NCBI RefSeq assembly: GCF_902506425.1
Contig: NZ_LR732488.1
Coordinates: 124,001-188,000 of the forward strand
Reading direction: 5' to 3'
DNA from: Novosphingobium sp. 9U
GTDB taxonomy: Bacteria > Pseudomonadota > Alphaproteobacteria > Sphingomonadales > Sphingomonadaceae
DNA: 64,000 nt
Part shown: one piece after another, positions 18,757-27,697 of the stretch
Layout: every line of letters begins with the position of its first letter
How positions within the stretch are numbered: the first letter of the stretch is position 1
Translations under genes and position numbers: made by a program
Notes under the pieces: model-generated
Database searches by the model: none
The model's input: only the letters and a program-made list of their open reading frames with translations
Told to the model about the DNA's origin: nothing

Positions 18757-20511
18757 TCAGACCTCACACAGCGACGCAGTACGTTGAGTGTTGGGGATGT
18801 CCGCGTCGCCGAATAGCATCTCGGTGTGAGCGGAACCGCTAGGGATCATCGGGTAGCAATTTGAAGATTGCGCGACTTCGCACTCTACCAGAACCGGTCC
18901 CTCCGTTTGCAACATCTTTTCAATCGTGTCGTCAACCTCACCCGCCTCGCTGAGACGCAAGCCATGCCAGCCAAACGCCTGAGCAAGCGCGACAAAGTCG
19001 GGCAATGCCTCGGAGTAACTCGCGGCGTATCGCCCGGCGTAACTGACATCCTGAAGCTGCCTCACCATGCCAAGGCGCCGATTGTTGAGGAGGAAGATCT
19101 TGATCGGCAGGCGATACTGGGCCGCTGTGGACAGTTCTTGGATGTTCATAAGCAGTGAGGCTTCTCCTGCGACCTCAACCACGAGAGTGTCCGGATTCCC
19201 AATCTGCGCGCCGATGGCTGCTGGCAAGCCGTACCCCATTGTTCCCAATCCGCCGCTTGTCAGCCAGCGGTTTGGTTTGACAAAGCCGAGATACTGCGCG
19301 GCCCACATCTGGTGTTGCCCAACTTCGGTGGTCACGATGGCGTCGCGGTCTTTGAGCGCGCGGTTGAGCCTATCCAGAGCGTACTGGGGCAGGATAGGTC
19401 CGTCGCCTTGTGCGTAGTCCAGGCACCTTCTGCGGCGCCATACCTCGATCTGGTCTAGCCAACTTTGTTTGTCTGCTGCCGTAATTTGCCGCTGGCGCCA
19501 CGTGGCGCAAATTGTCTGCAGTGCCTCAGCCGCGTCAGCAACGATGCCGAGCTCGACCAGCACTATTTTCCCTATTGAACTGGGATCGACGTCGATGTGG
19601 ACCTTGCGGGAGTTAGGGCTGGAGCCATCAAGCCTGCCAGTCACCCGATCGTCGAAGCGTGCACCCACGGCGAGGATGAGGTCCGCCTGGTTCATCGCCA
19701 TGTTGGCTTCATAGGTGCCGTGCATACCGAGCATACCGAGCCACTGTGGGTGTTCAGCCGGCAACGCGCCGAGGCCCATCAGTGTTGAGGTGACGGGCGC
19801 TCCGGACAACTTGGCGAGTTCGCACAGAGCCCGGCTTGCCTGAGGTCCAGCATTGATCAAGCCCCCACCCGTGTAGATAACAGGACGTTTGGCTTGTGCG
19901 AGCATCTGGACTGCCCGTCCGAGGTTGCCGGCCGACGCGCTGCTAGGAACCTTGCAGCGCTTTGCTGCCTGTGCTCGAGCCTCCGTTGGCGCGTAGGCGC
20001 CCTCCGCAATCTGCACGTCATTCGGTAAATCGATGAGGACCGGCCCGGGTCGACCTGACGAGGCAATTGCGAACGCCTCGGCCACCACACCGTTGAGCTG
20101 GTCGGGATGCTTAACTAGGTAGTTATGCTTGGTGCAATGTCGAGTTATGCCGACCGTGTCACACTCCTGGAAGGCGTCTGTCCCAATAAGTTGCGTGGGA
20201 ACCTGGCCGGAGATGACGACCACGGGGACTGAATCCATGAGCGCATCAGCAAGTCCGGTCACCGTGTTTGTGGCTCCCGGCCCTGACGTCACGAGCACGA
20301 CTCCGACCTTGCCCGTCGAACGGGCGTAACCCTCTGCAGCGTGGATGGCACCGGCCTCGTGCCGGACAAGAATGTGACGTATCTGGTTTTGTTGAAACAG
20401 AGCGTCATAGACCGGGAGGATCGCGCCACCCGGGTAGCCGAAGATCGTGTCAACACCCTCGTCGACGAGCGATTGGATCAAAATGGCCGCGCCGGACATC
20501 GTAGATTTCAT
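18757..20511 (-). CDS. ilvB: Acetolactate synthase large subunit
   Basis: A 584-residue thiamine enzyme. Catalytic Glu52 lies in RHEAGAIHAAEGYARS; FGYPGGAILPVYD at the N-terminus, the FAD-linked middle domain (GARFDDRVTGRL), and AGEASLLMNIQEL in the diphosphate-binding domain are all present. The AGEAS form of the usual GDG motif is what I expect in alphaproteobacteria. It makes acetolactate or acetohydroxybutyrate for branched-chain amino acids. No regulatory subunit (ilvN) is adjacent, which is unusual and suggests a second, accessory copy in the genome. 5' flank unremarkable. Confidence 0.92.
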   Translation of the reverse strand: MKSTMSGAAILIQSLVDEGVDTIFGYPGGAILPVYDALFQQNQIRHILVRHEAGAIHAAEGYARSTGKVGVVLVTSGPGATNTVTGLADALMDSVPVVVISGQVPTQLIGTDAFQECDTVGITRHCTKHNYLVKHPDQLNGVVAEAFAIASSGRPGPVLIDLPNDVQIAEGAYAPTEARAQAAKRCKVPSSASAGNLGRAVQMLAQAKRPVIYTGGGLINAGPQASRALCELAKLSGAPVTSTLMGLGALPAEHPQWLGMLGMHGTYEANMAMNQADLILAVGARFDDRVTGRLDGSSPNSRKVHIDVDPSSIGKIVLVELGIVADAAEALQTICATWRQRQITAADKQSWLDQIEVWRRRRCLDYAQGDGPILPQYALDRLNRALKDRDAIVTTEVGQHQMWAAQYLGFVKPNRWLTSGGLGTMGYGLPAAIGAQIGNPDTLVVEVAGEASLLMNIQELSTAAQYRLPIKIFLLNNRRLGMVRQLQDVSYAGRYAASYSEALPDFVALAQAFGWHGLRLSEAGEVDDTIEKMLQTEGPVLVECEVAQSSNCYPMIPSGSAHTEMLFGDADIPNTQRTASLCEV

Positions 20512-20835
20512 AGTGCACCTCGGTATTCCTCGCGTTCTAACGCGAAGAGGGCAGGCGAGTCCTTGCGATTAGGACGTTGGGTAGCACCCGTTGAACACGA
20601 AACTTGCGCGGGGACGCGTACTGTGCAGCAATCTGCCATAACGGAGAAATGCAGAGCAATGATCCGAGTGCGACGTAGGTTGTGTGTATCGCGCGCACGC
20701 CGCCCCACGTTGAATTTCTCGGGAATGAGCGCAACCCTCAGACTAAGCCAGTTCGTGAACCGGTCAGAGTCGCTCGCGGATCATTTCACCGTCTCGGATG
20801 CCCGTCACACTGACGATCGGGGAGCGTGCCTCCAC
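20512..20835. other. Upstream region of ilvB, no gene seen
   Basis: About 320 bases between ilvB and the maturase remnant. Short frames are present on both strands but none has a ribosome site or family likeness. It presumably carries the ilvB promoter and leader. No intron domain V hairpin was recognised here. Confidence 0.45.
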
Positions 20836-20982
20836 GCGGTACCCCCTGCGCGTGGAGCCAACCGAAAAGTAGCTGGCCCATCTGCGCAGCGCCCGGCTGA
20901 TCTTGCCCACCAGCACTGTAGCGTCCTGCCATGTAGACCTTCGCTCGGTGAGCATGTGGATGGTCTCCACCGTAGGCGGTGT
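20836..20982 (-). mobile_element. Remnant of a group II intron reverse transcriptase/maturase
   Basis: On the minus strand a 45-residue segment reads VETIHMLTERRSTWQDATVL followed by VGKISRALRRWASYFSVGST and RRGYR. This closely matches the maturase (X/GIIM) segment of bacterial group II intron proteins, whose pattern is IHxLT, TxWQ, then LNRxLRGWANYFxVG. Both the N-terminal reverse transcriptase and the C-terminal end are missing, so it is a fragment. It abuts the 5' break in the nucleotidyltransferase-HEPN pseudogene, as if the intron had inserted there and then decayed. Confidence 0.65.
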
Positions 20983-20985
20983 TCT

Positions 20986-21845
20986 TATCATCTTTGAAGA
21001 ATTCTATGCCGCGCACGAGAATGCTACGTCTCGGCGCAAGCGGGGGCGCATCCTTAAGCTGATCCTCTACGACAGCCATGCACGCGGTGGCTGGGTCGAC
21101 GAGCCGCATACGGCGACGGGCTACGTCTCCGACTTCGACCTACTTGTCATCGTCGACCAGAAGGAGCTTACCGATAGGGCCGCCTACTGGACCGCGACCG
21201 AGCAGCGTCTTATCGAGGAGAAGCTTGTCGAGCGTCTGCGCACGCCGGTCAATTTCGTGGTGCACTCCTGGCAGGAAGTAGGCGACGGCTCGCACACGGA
21301 AGATTCTTCTTCCTCGACATCGCACGTGATGGTGTCGTGCTGCAGAAGGTCGACGACAGGACGTTCCCGAGCCGAAGCCCGAAACTCCAAAGCGGGCGCT
21401 TGCGATGGCGCGGGAGTACTTCGACGAATGTTTTCCGAGCGCGGCGGAGTTCCTTTAAAACTACCTTTTTAATCTGTCGAAGGGACGGCACAACAGTTCT
21501 GCCTTCCGGCTCCAACAGTCGGCCGAGCGCTTGTACCATAGCGTGCTGCTGGTCAGCACCTTTTACACGCCACACAACCACAATCTGGCGTTTCTACGCA
21601 TACAGGCCGAGCGGTTGGACATGCGCTTGGTGTACGCATGGCCTCGTGAGACCCGGCGCGAGCGTGCCATGTTTGAGAGGCTCAAGGATGCGTACGTCGA
21701 GGCGCGCTACTCCAAGCACTATCAGATCAGCGCGGACGAGCTTACTTGGCTCGGCGAACGCGTGGAGGAGCTCGGCCGCGTAGTCCTCGCCATCCGCTCT
21801 GAGTGCATCGCCGAGCTGGACGCTACTGCGCGGCGAGCTGGTTAG
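20986..21845 (+). pseudogene. Broken nucleotidyltransferase-HEPN fusion gene
   Basis: The first part encodes a minimal nucleotidyltransferase: IFEEFYAAHENATSRRKRGR, SHARGGWVDEP and YVSDFDLLVIV (the acidic SD-x-D metal motif; the usual Gly before SHARG is Asp). The last part is a HEPN domain (SAERLYHSVLLVSTFYTPHN; RYSKHY). The frame is broken by a one-base loss near 21288, another near 21368, and an in-frame TAA at 21456-21458, after which the protein sequence resumes in the same frame to TAG at 21843. The 5' end is missing and replaced by maturase-like sequence. Clearly dead. Intact relatives are MNT-HEPN proteins, often toxin-antitoxin-like. Confidence 0.8.
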
Positions 21846-22247
21846 CTGTTCGACATTGCAGCCAGGAAGAGCAATGGCCCTCCTGCACCCTACCGGATCG
21901 CCGGAACGCAAAGCGTAGTAGATCAGCTGGATTGGAGACAGGTCAATCCTGTAAGAGCGAAAGGGAGTGTTTCTGTCGCTGCGGCATCGAGCGTTTGGCG
22001 AGGTACAGGGCAGGGTACCGTCGGGCAGTATCGGCTTCGCGCACTCGTTAGATCAATTGTTTGCGTTGCCAAGTCGACGGAGGCCGCAGATTTGACGCCG
22101 AGCACCGTCAAAGTAAGGCGCATGCCGACGATTGTCGCTACGAAAGTGGCACGTTCTTTAACCTGTCTCGCCTTGCCGCTGCCAGTGGTCACTGCGGTAT
22201 GAGCATTGGCGCAGCTCGCGAGGATGGCTGAAGTAGAGAAGATACTT
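21846..22247. other. Gene-free stretch after the pseudogene
   Basis: About 400 bases. A minus-strand frame at 21923-22192 could encode 89 residues (starting MTTGSGKARQVKERATFVA) but shows no domain and has no clear ribosome site. I see no IS end, tRNA or repeat. It is downstream of the minus-strand dehydrogenase operon and may hold its terminator, which I could not identify. Confidence 0.4.
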
Positions 22248-24581
22248 TCATCCTATATCGAGTATGTGTCTCGCGAGCACCGTGCGCTGGATCTCGCTTG
22301 AGCCGCCGGCAATCGTGAGAACCCTGTTGTTCAAGTAGCGCCGAGTTGATGATAGTGCCTTGTGATTCGTGTCTCTGGTGATGACTTCGTCATCACGGAA
22401 GTGATCAGGCAGATCGACAACAGCGAAAGATCCGAGCGTTTGCATCACAAGCTCGTCGACTTCTTGCCCTGCCTCGCTCCAAAGCAGCTTGAGAACGGAA
22501 GCGGTCATCTCTTGTGATGCCGCGACCCGTGCTGGACTGTATACCCGGTGCACTTCGATGAGGCGAATGGCAAGGCAGCGAACCTCCAACTGAGCAAACG
22601 ATGTCCGAAAAAGGGGATCATCCCACATCGATCCGTCACTAGCGTTAGGCTGTGACTCGGCGATGCTGCGCAGCCGGGCGAGTTCGCGCACCAGCGTCGG
22701 TACCTGATGTCCGACGCCGCGCTCGTGCTCAAGGAGGTACATGGCGACCTCCCAGCCTTCGTTCTCGTCACCGACAAGGTTCGTTACCGGCACCAGCACA
22801 TCGTCGAAGAAGACCTGGTTGACTTCGTGATCGCCCGAAATCGAGATGATGGGCCGCACTTCGATGCCAGGGCTGTCGAGCGGCACAAGAAGGAAGCTGA
22901 TTCCTCGATGCCGCGCGGCTTGGGTGTCCGTACGTGCGAGCACGAAGATCCAGTTGGCGAACTGAGCAAATGTGGTCCAGATCTTCGAGCCATTGAGTCG
23001 GTAGTGCTCACCGTCGCGAGCAGCACGCAACTGCAGGCCCGCAAGGTCAGAGCCGGCGCCCGGTTCGGAGTAACCCTGGCACCAAAAGTCGTCTCCAGTA
23101 AGGATGCGGGGCAAGAACCGCGCCTTCTGTTCGGCCGTCCCGAAACGCATGAGCACCGGCGCGAGCATCTGCAACCCCATGGCAGGCAGTCGTGGTGCAC
23201 CCGCGAGCGCCATCTCCTGTTCGAACGCCTGCCGTTCGCGAGGGCTCCAGCCAGTGCCGCCTTGTTCCTTCGGCCATCCCGGCGCGACCCAGCCCTTGGT
23301 GGCGAGCCGCCGTTGCCACGCGGTGCTGACGTGAGGAGGAGAAAACGCACCGGTCTCCAGGTCCGCTTGCCACGCGAGTTCTGAAGTGAGTTCTTTTGCC
23401 AGGAAGGCGCGCACTTCGGCACGCAGCGCTTCGGCACCGGCATTTACCGCTTGCAGTCTGCCAAGGAGGTCGTGGTGCGTGTCGGGCAAGGTCGCCCCCA
23501 CGCACAAAGCCACCTCCGATAGACTGCCTTGGCTGTCACGACCCTCGCGCTGGAGCACTGTGGCGCGTCGAAAAAGGCGTGCGACCGGCGTCTCAATCAT
23601 CATCCCCACGGCGCCGTGGATTTGCACGGCGTCTCTCGCCACCCGGTTCAGTTCGGTGGAGGCGGAGTAGCGGGCCGCCGCGACCAGAAGAGGGCGGCGG
23701 TCAAGGTCGCGAGCGAGCCCTTGAACGGCGGCTTCGGTAAGCGCTTCGGCCTGTTCGAGGGCAATGTACAAGTCGACGAGGCGATGGCGCAGGACTTGGA
23801 AGTCTGCCAATCGCTTGCCGAATTGCTTGCGCTGGCGCGCGTAGTCGGCGGTAGTGCGGAGCATTGCGCGCATGAGGCCCAGGCTTTCGCAGCAGCGACC
23901 TGCCTCCCCGTCGAGCAGCAGCGCGCTCAAGGCGGCGGCGTTGCTAGCGATCCGGTCTTCCCGGCCGAGATGTACGCCGTCGAGCAGTACGTCTGCACAC
24001 GGGGCGCCATCGATCGCATCGTAGCTAGAGAGAGTGACACCTGCGCGGTCGGCGGGCACCAGGAACAGACCAGGTCCATCTGAATCTTCAGAATGGGCGG
24101 ACACGAGCAGGTATCGAGCGATCGGAGCGAAACGGACCCCGCACTTTAAGCCCGTCAATCGCCAACCAGCATCATCTGCCTGAGCAACCGTCCGCAGCGG
24201 CCCAGCGCGTCCCCGCAATCCGCGTTCGTCGTGCGCGACGGCTACGATCTCATCGCCTTTGCCGATCGCCAGTAGCAGGTTGTCGTGTCGGTTTTCGTCC
24301 GCTCTGAGCAAAGCGCGGCCGGCCATGACGACCGTATCCAAGTATGGCGTCGCAAGGCCATGCTCACCCAATTTTTCGAGCACGATAGCGGCATCGAACA
24401 TGCCACCCCCAGTCCCACCGAGCGGCTCGGGGAAGGGCGCTGCGAGCACCCCGAGTTCGCTGCCCAGGGCCCTCCAAAAGTCGCCGGCCCAAGGCTGACC
24501 GGGCGAGGTGGTATCACCCAGGAAGCGGCCCAGCATGGCAGCAAGGAGGTCCTGCTCCTCCGTTCGCTCGAACAGGTCCAT
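22248..24581 (-). CDS. Tandem-fused acyl-CoA dehydrogenase (two ACAD domains)
   Basis: About 777 residues, twice the usual ACAD length. The N-terminal half (from MDLFERTEEQDLLAAM) has DYARQRKQFGKRLADFQVLR and QIHGAVGMM; the second half has KGWVAPGWPKEQGG, GYSEPGAGSDLAGL for FAD/substrate binding, and ends AGGSSEIQRTVLARHIL. The Glu of the MCAD-type 'EGT' catalytic motif is Gly in both halves. Start at 24581 is chosen because the N-terminus matches ACADs and it clears the upstream stop at 24592; 24620 is possible. It is last in the eight-gene receptor-P450-Rieske operon. It resembles a fusion of the two subunits of heteromeric steroid-side-chain dehydrogenases; substrate inferred, not shown. 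Confidence 0.9.
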   Translation of the reverse strand: MDLFERTEEQDLLAAMLGRFLGDTTSPGQPWAGDFWRALGSELGVLAAPFPEPLGGTGGGMFDAAIVLEKLGEHGLATPYLDTVVMAGRALLRADENRHDNLLLAIGKGDEIVAVAHDERGLRGRAGPLRTVAQADDAGWRLTGLKCGVRFAPIARYLLVSAHSEDSDGPGLFLVPADRAGVTLSSYDAIDGAPCADVLLDGVHLGREDRIASNAAALSALLLDGEAGRCCESLGLMRAMLRTTADYARQRKQFGKRLADFQVLRHRLVDLYIALEQAEALTEAAVQGLARDLDRRPLLVAAARYSASTELNRVARDAVQIHGAVGMMIETPVARLFRRATVLQREGRDSQGSLSEVALCVGATLPDTHHDLLGRLQAVNAGAEALRAEVRAFLAKELTSELAWQADLETGAFSPPHVSTAWQRRLATKGWVAPGWPKEQGGTGWSPRERQAFEQEMALAGAPRLPAMGLQMLAPVLMRFGTAEQKARFLPRILTGDDFWCQGYSEPGAGSDLAGLQLRAARDGEHYRLNGSKIWTTFAQFANWIFVLARTDTQAARHRGISFLLVPLDSPGIEVRPIISISGDHEVNQVFFDDVLVPVTNLVGDENEGWEVAMYLLEHERGVGHQVPTLVRELARLRSIAESQPNASDGSMWDDPLFRTSFAQLEVRCLAIRLIEVHRVYSPARVAASQEMTASVLKLLWSEAGQEVDELVMQTLGSFAVVDLPDHFRDDEVITRDTNHKALSSTRRYLNNRVLTIAGGSSEIQRTVLARHILDIG

Positions 24582-24591
24582 GTCGAAGAGT

Positions 24592-26019
24592 TCAGGTGGC
24601 AGGATCGGCCATGAGCGCATCCAAAACTTCGTTCCAGTGCTGGATGATCATTTCCTGGTACTTGCCCAAGGTGGAAAAGGCCCGGTCTGCGGGGGCGGCG
24701 TGCATGCCGCGCTGGATCAGCGGCATGTTGGTCATGTCCTGATCGAAGATGGTGCCCAGAAGCCCAAAAGCAGGCACCTTGTCCTCTATGCGCTCCTCGG
24801 GGCCGACTTCAACCGCGGGCGAGGAGGGGGGGCGTGGCGCGCCCTCTGCAATCGGACGCAGCAATCGTACCTCGAAGAACGAGAGCTCCGGGTCGCTCGG
24901 GTGTGGAGTAAACTGGTATGTGAACGGCAGCGATTCTGCGAGCCAGAACACCGCGTGCGGGAACATGAAGTAGAGCAGGCTGTCCAGCATGACCCCGTCG
25001 GTTGCGTGCCGCTCGCGTCCATAGGTCGCCTGATACGCCTGGCGGTGCCACTCGCCAATCTGGGCCCGCACGTCGCCTTGTGGATCGAGTTCGGGTTGGG
25101 GAAACTCGGGATAATGCCAGCCGCCGGTCACCATCGCATAGACTTGTGCCGCCTCGATCGCGCTGGCTTCGGATGGCGCATGCATGCTGGGCACGGCCGA
25201 TGGTGTGGTTTGCCGCGCTACGTGGCCGGTCCCGGTTTCCCATAAATCGTACTGGGTCTGGCTATCGCCATTGTACGGCACGCCCTGCGGGTGCGTCGCA
25301 TAGACGTGGTAGGATTCCATGAAGGCTTCCTGCGCCACTTTCCAGTTGGCCTTGACCAGCTTGCGGAAGCGTGCGGCGGTGTAACGGTTATCCAATCCGA
25401 ACTTGGCGAAATGCTCCGGCATAACACTCAGCGCCTCGACGAGCGGGGGCGCATCCGCATCGGCATTGATGAACAGGAACCCACCCCAGCTCTCGATACG
25501 CGCCTCGCGCAGGCCGCCGTTGAGCGGTGTGATCTCGGGGAAATCCCAATGGCTTGGGATGCCTTTCAGTTTTCCCGAGGTGTGCCACTCCCAGCCGTGG
25601 TAGGGGCAGCGGATGGTGGCAGCGTTCTGATGTTCGTTGCACAGACGGGTACCGCGGTGGGGGCACGAGTTATAGAATGCCTTGAATGCATCTGCCTCGG
25701 TGCGCACGAGAACGAACGACAGCGGTCCGCAATCGAAAGGCACGCGATCGCCCACCTCGGGAATGTCCTCCTCGCGTGCGGCGTAGAGCCAGGACCTAGA
25801 CCAGACCCGCTCGATTTCCTTGTCCATGAAGCTGCGCTCGTAATAGCGCGCGAAGTCGACATGCGGACGATCAGGCTCGAAATCGCCTACGGCGAGCGTG
25901 GCCGGCTCAGCCGGTCGGGAATCTCGCTCCCATAGCGTCTTCACCACGGGACGGTGTTCGTTGCCGTAGCCGCGCTGGAGCTGGCGGCCTGCCGCATTCT
26001 TCAGGGTGGTCGGAATCAT
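24592..26019 (-). CDS. Rieske aromatic-ring-hydroxylating-type oxygenase alpha subunit
   Basis: A 475-residue Rieske oxygenase. The [2Fe-2S] ligands are Cys119, His121, Cys138 and His141 (CPHRG ... CPYHGW), and the mononuclear iron site follows in SYHVYATHPQ. Residues 60-90 hold the typical ERVWSRSWLYAAREEDIPEVGD lead-in. No beta subunit is adjacent, so a homotrimeric monooxygenase/KshA- or carnitine-oxygenase-like architecture is likely. Electrons would come from a reductase and ferredoxin elsewhere (a Rieske ferredoxin is at 46.2 kb). In the operon it sits between the kinase-fold protein and the fused dehydrogenase. Confidence 0.92.
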   Translation of the reverse strand: MIPTTLKNAAGRQLQRGYGNEHRPVVKTLWERDSRPAEPATLAVGDFEPDRPHVDFARYYERSFMDKEIERVWSRSWLYAAREEDIPEVGDRVPFDCGPLSFVLVRTEADAFKAFYNSCPHRGTRLCNEHQNAATIRCPYHGWEWHTSGKLKGIPSHWDFPEITPLNGGLREARIESWGGFLFINADADAPPLVEALSVMPEHFAKFGLDNRYTAARFRKLVKANWKVAQEAFMESYHVYATHPQGVPYNGDSQTQYDLWETGTGHVARQTTPSAVPSMHAPSEASAIEAAQVYAMVTGGWHYPEFPQPELDPQGDVRAQIGEWHRQAYQATYGRERHATDGVMLDSLLYFMFPHAVFWLAESLPFTYQFTPHPSDPELSFFEVRLLRPIAEGAPRPPSSPAVEVGPEERIEDKVPAFGLLGTIFDQDMTNMPLIQRGMHAAPADRAFSTLGKYQEMIIQHWNEVLDALMADPAT

Positions 26020-26032
26020 GGTGCCGGCTTCC

Positions 26033-27190
26033 TCAGGAAAAGCTGTCGAGTGCGTCGTGATCGTCGATCGACGTGAGCAGGCGTTCGATGAACACCAGGC
26101 TGGTCTTCTCGGGCTGCATGGAGGGCATGTTCTGCGCCGGGCACAGCGTCACGGTCCAGAATGCCAAGGCGCTGAACACCTGCTGCCGGCACAGAAGCCG
26201 CGCTTCGTCGAACGACGGCGCGCCGACGCCATTCTGGGCAGAACGCTCAAGATAGAGGCGCAGGAGGTCGTCTTCCCAGGCGCGGCGATCCTCAACGGCG
26301 AGCGCGGTGGTGACCGCGTACACGAAGTCCCGGCTCCAGTTGCCGATCGACATGATTTGCCAATCGCTCAGGCCCATTGTGCCATCCGGCATTGCGTACC
26401 AGTTCTTGAGGTGCACATCGCTGTGCATCAGCGTCTGGGGCAAAGCGGCGTGTGCCCGAACCGAGGCTTCGGTGCAGGGCCAGATCTCGTCGCGCCGCGC
26501 GAGCAGGGGGGGCGGCACGCGCTCACCCATGCGGTCGATCGAGCGGCGGCTGGAGTCATCCCACCCGGGCGAGTGGAGCATCAGATTGCCCCAGAACTCG
26601 GGCCAGGGACGATAGGGCACTGCTGGAGTGCCCAGCGCCGGGTCCTGATGGAAGGCGGCGTGGAAGTCAGCAAGCAGGGTGACCATGGACTCGGCACGCG
26701 CCCGGTCGATGACTGTGCTCTCGTCGCAAAACGCGACCTTGTCGGACAAGTCCTCGAACACGACCGCGTAGGCGAAGCTCTCCTCATCGAAACCGGCGAA
26801 CAGCGCTCGGGGAGCCTCGATTGGCAGCTTGGCGCGCAAGTTGTTGAAGAAGAACACCTCAGCCTGGGCCGTGCCGGCGGCACCGAGCATGATGCGGTTG
26901 AGCAGCTGATCGGCGACCTTGCAGAACAGTCGTTCGGGCAAACGGGCCGCGCGTCCGGCCTCGTTGTAGCGCAGTTCGATGTGCCGGCGGTTGGTCGAGC
27001 CGTCGTCCCGTTCGCCGAGCACGATGTGCTCGACCTTCGCACCTGGCGTGTTGCGGCACAACACCGCGGTGAACCACGCCGGCGTCATCGACTCCGAACT
27101 CCAAGGGATGTCAGTTGCGGTGAGTGCGGACGGCGGGCTCGCGGCATCGCGCTCGTAAGCGCGAGTGATGGTGTCGACGATATCCTTCAC
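26033..27190 (-). CDS. Phosphotransferase family protein (APH/ecdysteroid-kinase-like)
   Basis: A 385-residue kinase-fold protein from a GTG start at 27190 with GGAG just upstream; the GTGA overlaps the stop of the preceding NTF2-like gene. The catalytic loop is HSDVHLKNW and the metal site LSDWQIM. RLFCKVADQLLNR and AEVFFFNNLRAKLP resemble the CHK/ecdysteroid-kinase-like branch. It is the sixth gene of the operon. The substrate is unknown; phosphorylation of a hydroxylated lipid or steroid-like compound is a reasonable guess from the family and context. Confidence 0.85.
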   Translation of the reverse strand: MKDIVDTITRAYERDAASPPSALTATDIPWSSESMTPAWFTAVLCRNTPGAKVEHIVLGERDDGSTNRRHIELRYNEAGRAARLPERLFCKVADQLLNRIMLGAAGTAQAEVFFFNNLRAKLPIEAPRALFAGFDEESFAYAVVFEDLSDKVAFCDESTVIDRARAESMVTLLADFHAAFHQDPALGTPAVPYRPWPEFWGNLMLHSPGWDDSSRRSIDRMGERVPPPLLARRDEIWPCTEASVRAHAALPQTLMHSDVHLKNWYAMPDGTMGLSDWQIMSIGNWSRDFVYAVTTALAVEDRRAWEDDLLRLYLERSAQNGVGAPSFDEARLLCRQQVFSALAFWTVTLCPAQNMPSMQPEKTSLVFIERLLTSIDDHDALDSFS

Positions 27191-27678
27191 GCCGGTGCTC
27201 CTTGCGTGGTTGCAGGCAAGCCGAATGCATTGCGCACCGCATGGGTGTCCCAGTAGAGCGGTCGCCAATCGAAGATCTGGCCATCGTGGAAGCGAAAGAC
27301 CTCGGTGCAGGGAGCCTCGTAGGGTGCACCGGTGGCGGCCGACCGGGCAGAGACCTGCATGCATGCAACCACGAGGTCGCCCGCGGCGGTCAGTTCGGTA
27401 ATCGTCACGTGCATCTTGGCCCAGGCAACCATGACCTGCTCGAAGCCGGCGAGCGTCTCATCCAAGCCTTTGGTGTCCATCGCATAGGGCAGCGACGGAG
27501 CCTGATGCAGGCTGACAGAAGGGTGGAGCAGCGCCATGAAGCGCTCCATCTTGCCTTCGGCGATGTCCTGATATGCTTCAAGCAGGCTGGCGCGATTGGC
27601 GCGCGCGGTCTCATCCATGCCGTTCTGACTGGCGAGATCGACTGCCAGTCGGAAGCCGGCGTCGCTGTCGTTGTCCAT
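27187..27678 (-). CDS. NTF2-like / SnoaL-like protein
   Basis: A 163-residue NTF2-fold protein. ATG at 27678 has GGAGAGG upstream and is preferred over the GTG at 27696. Helix NRASLLEAYQDIAEGKMERF precedes MALLHPSVSLHQAPSLPYA, followed by strands MHVTITELTAAGDLVVACMQ and TEVFRFHDGQIFDWRPLYWD, the classic SnoaL ending with Asp/Trp. Probably an isomerase, dehydratase or cyclase acting on the same compound as the neighbours. It overlaps the kinase-fold gene by four bases. Confidence 0.85.
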   Translation of the reverse strand: MDNDSDAGFRLAVDLASQNGMDETARANRASLLEAYQDIAEGKMERFMALLHPSVSLHQAPSLPYAMDTKGLDETLAGFEQVMVAWAKMHVTITELTAAGDLVVACMQVSARSAATGAPYEAPCTEVFRFHDGQIFDWRPLYWDTHAVRNAFGLPATTQGAPA

Positions 27679-27697
27679 GGCCTGCCTCTCCGTCACG

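Noticed and set aside
21923..22192. An 89-codon minus-strand frame as a small gene
   Set aside because: No ribosome site, no domain and a location in a decayed region; not called.
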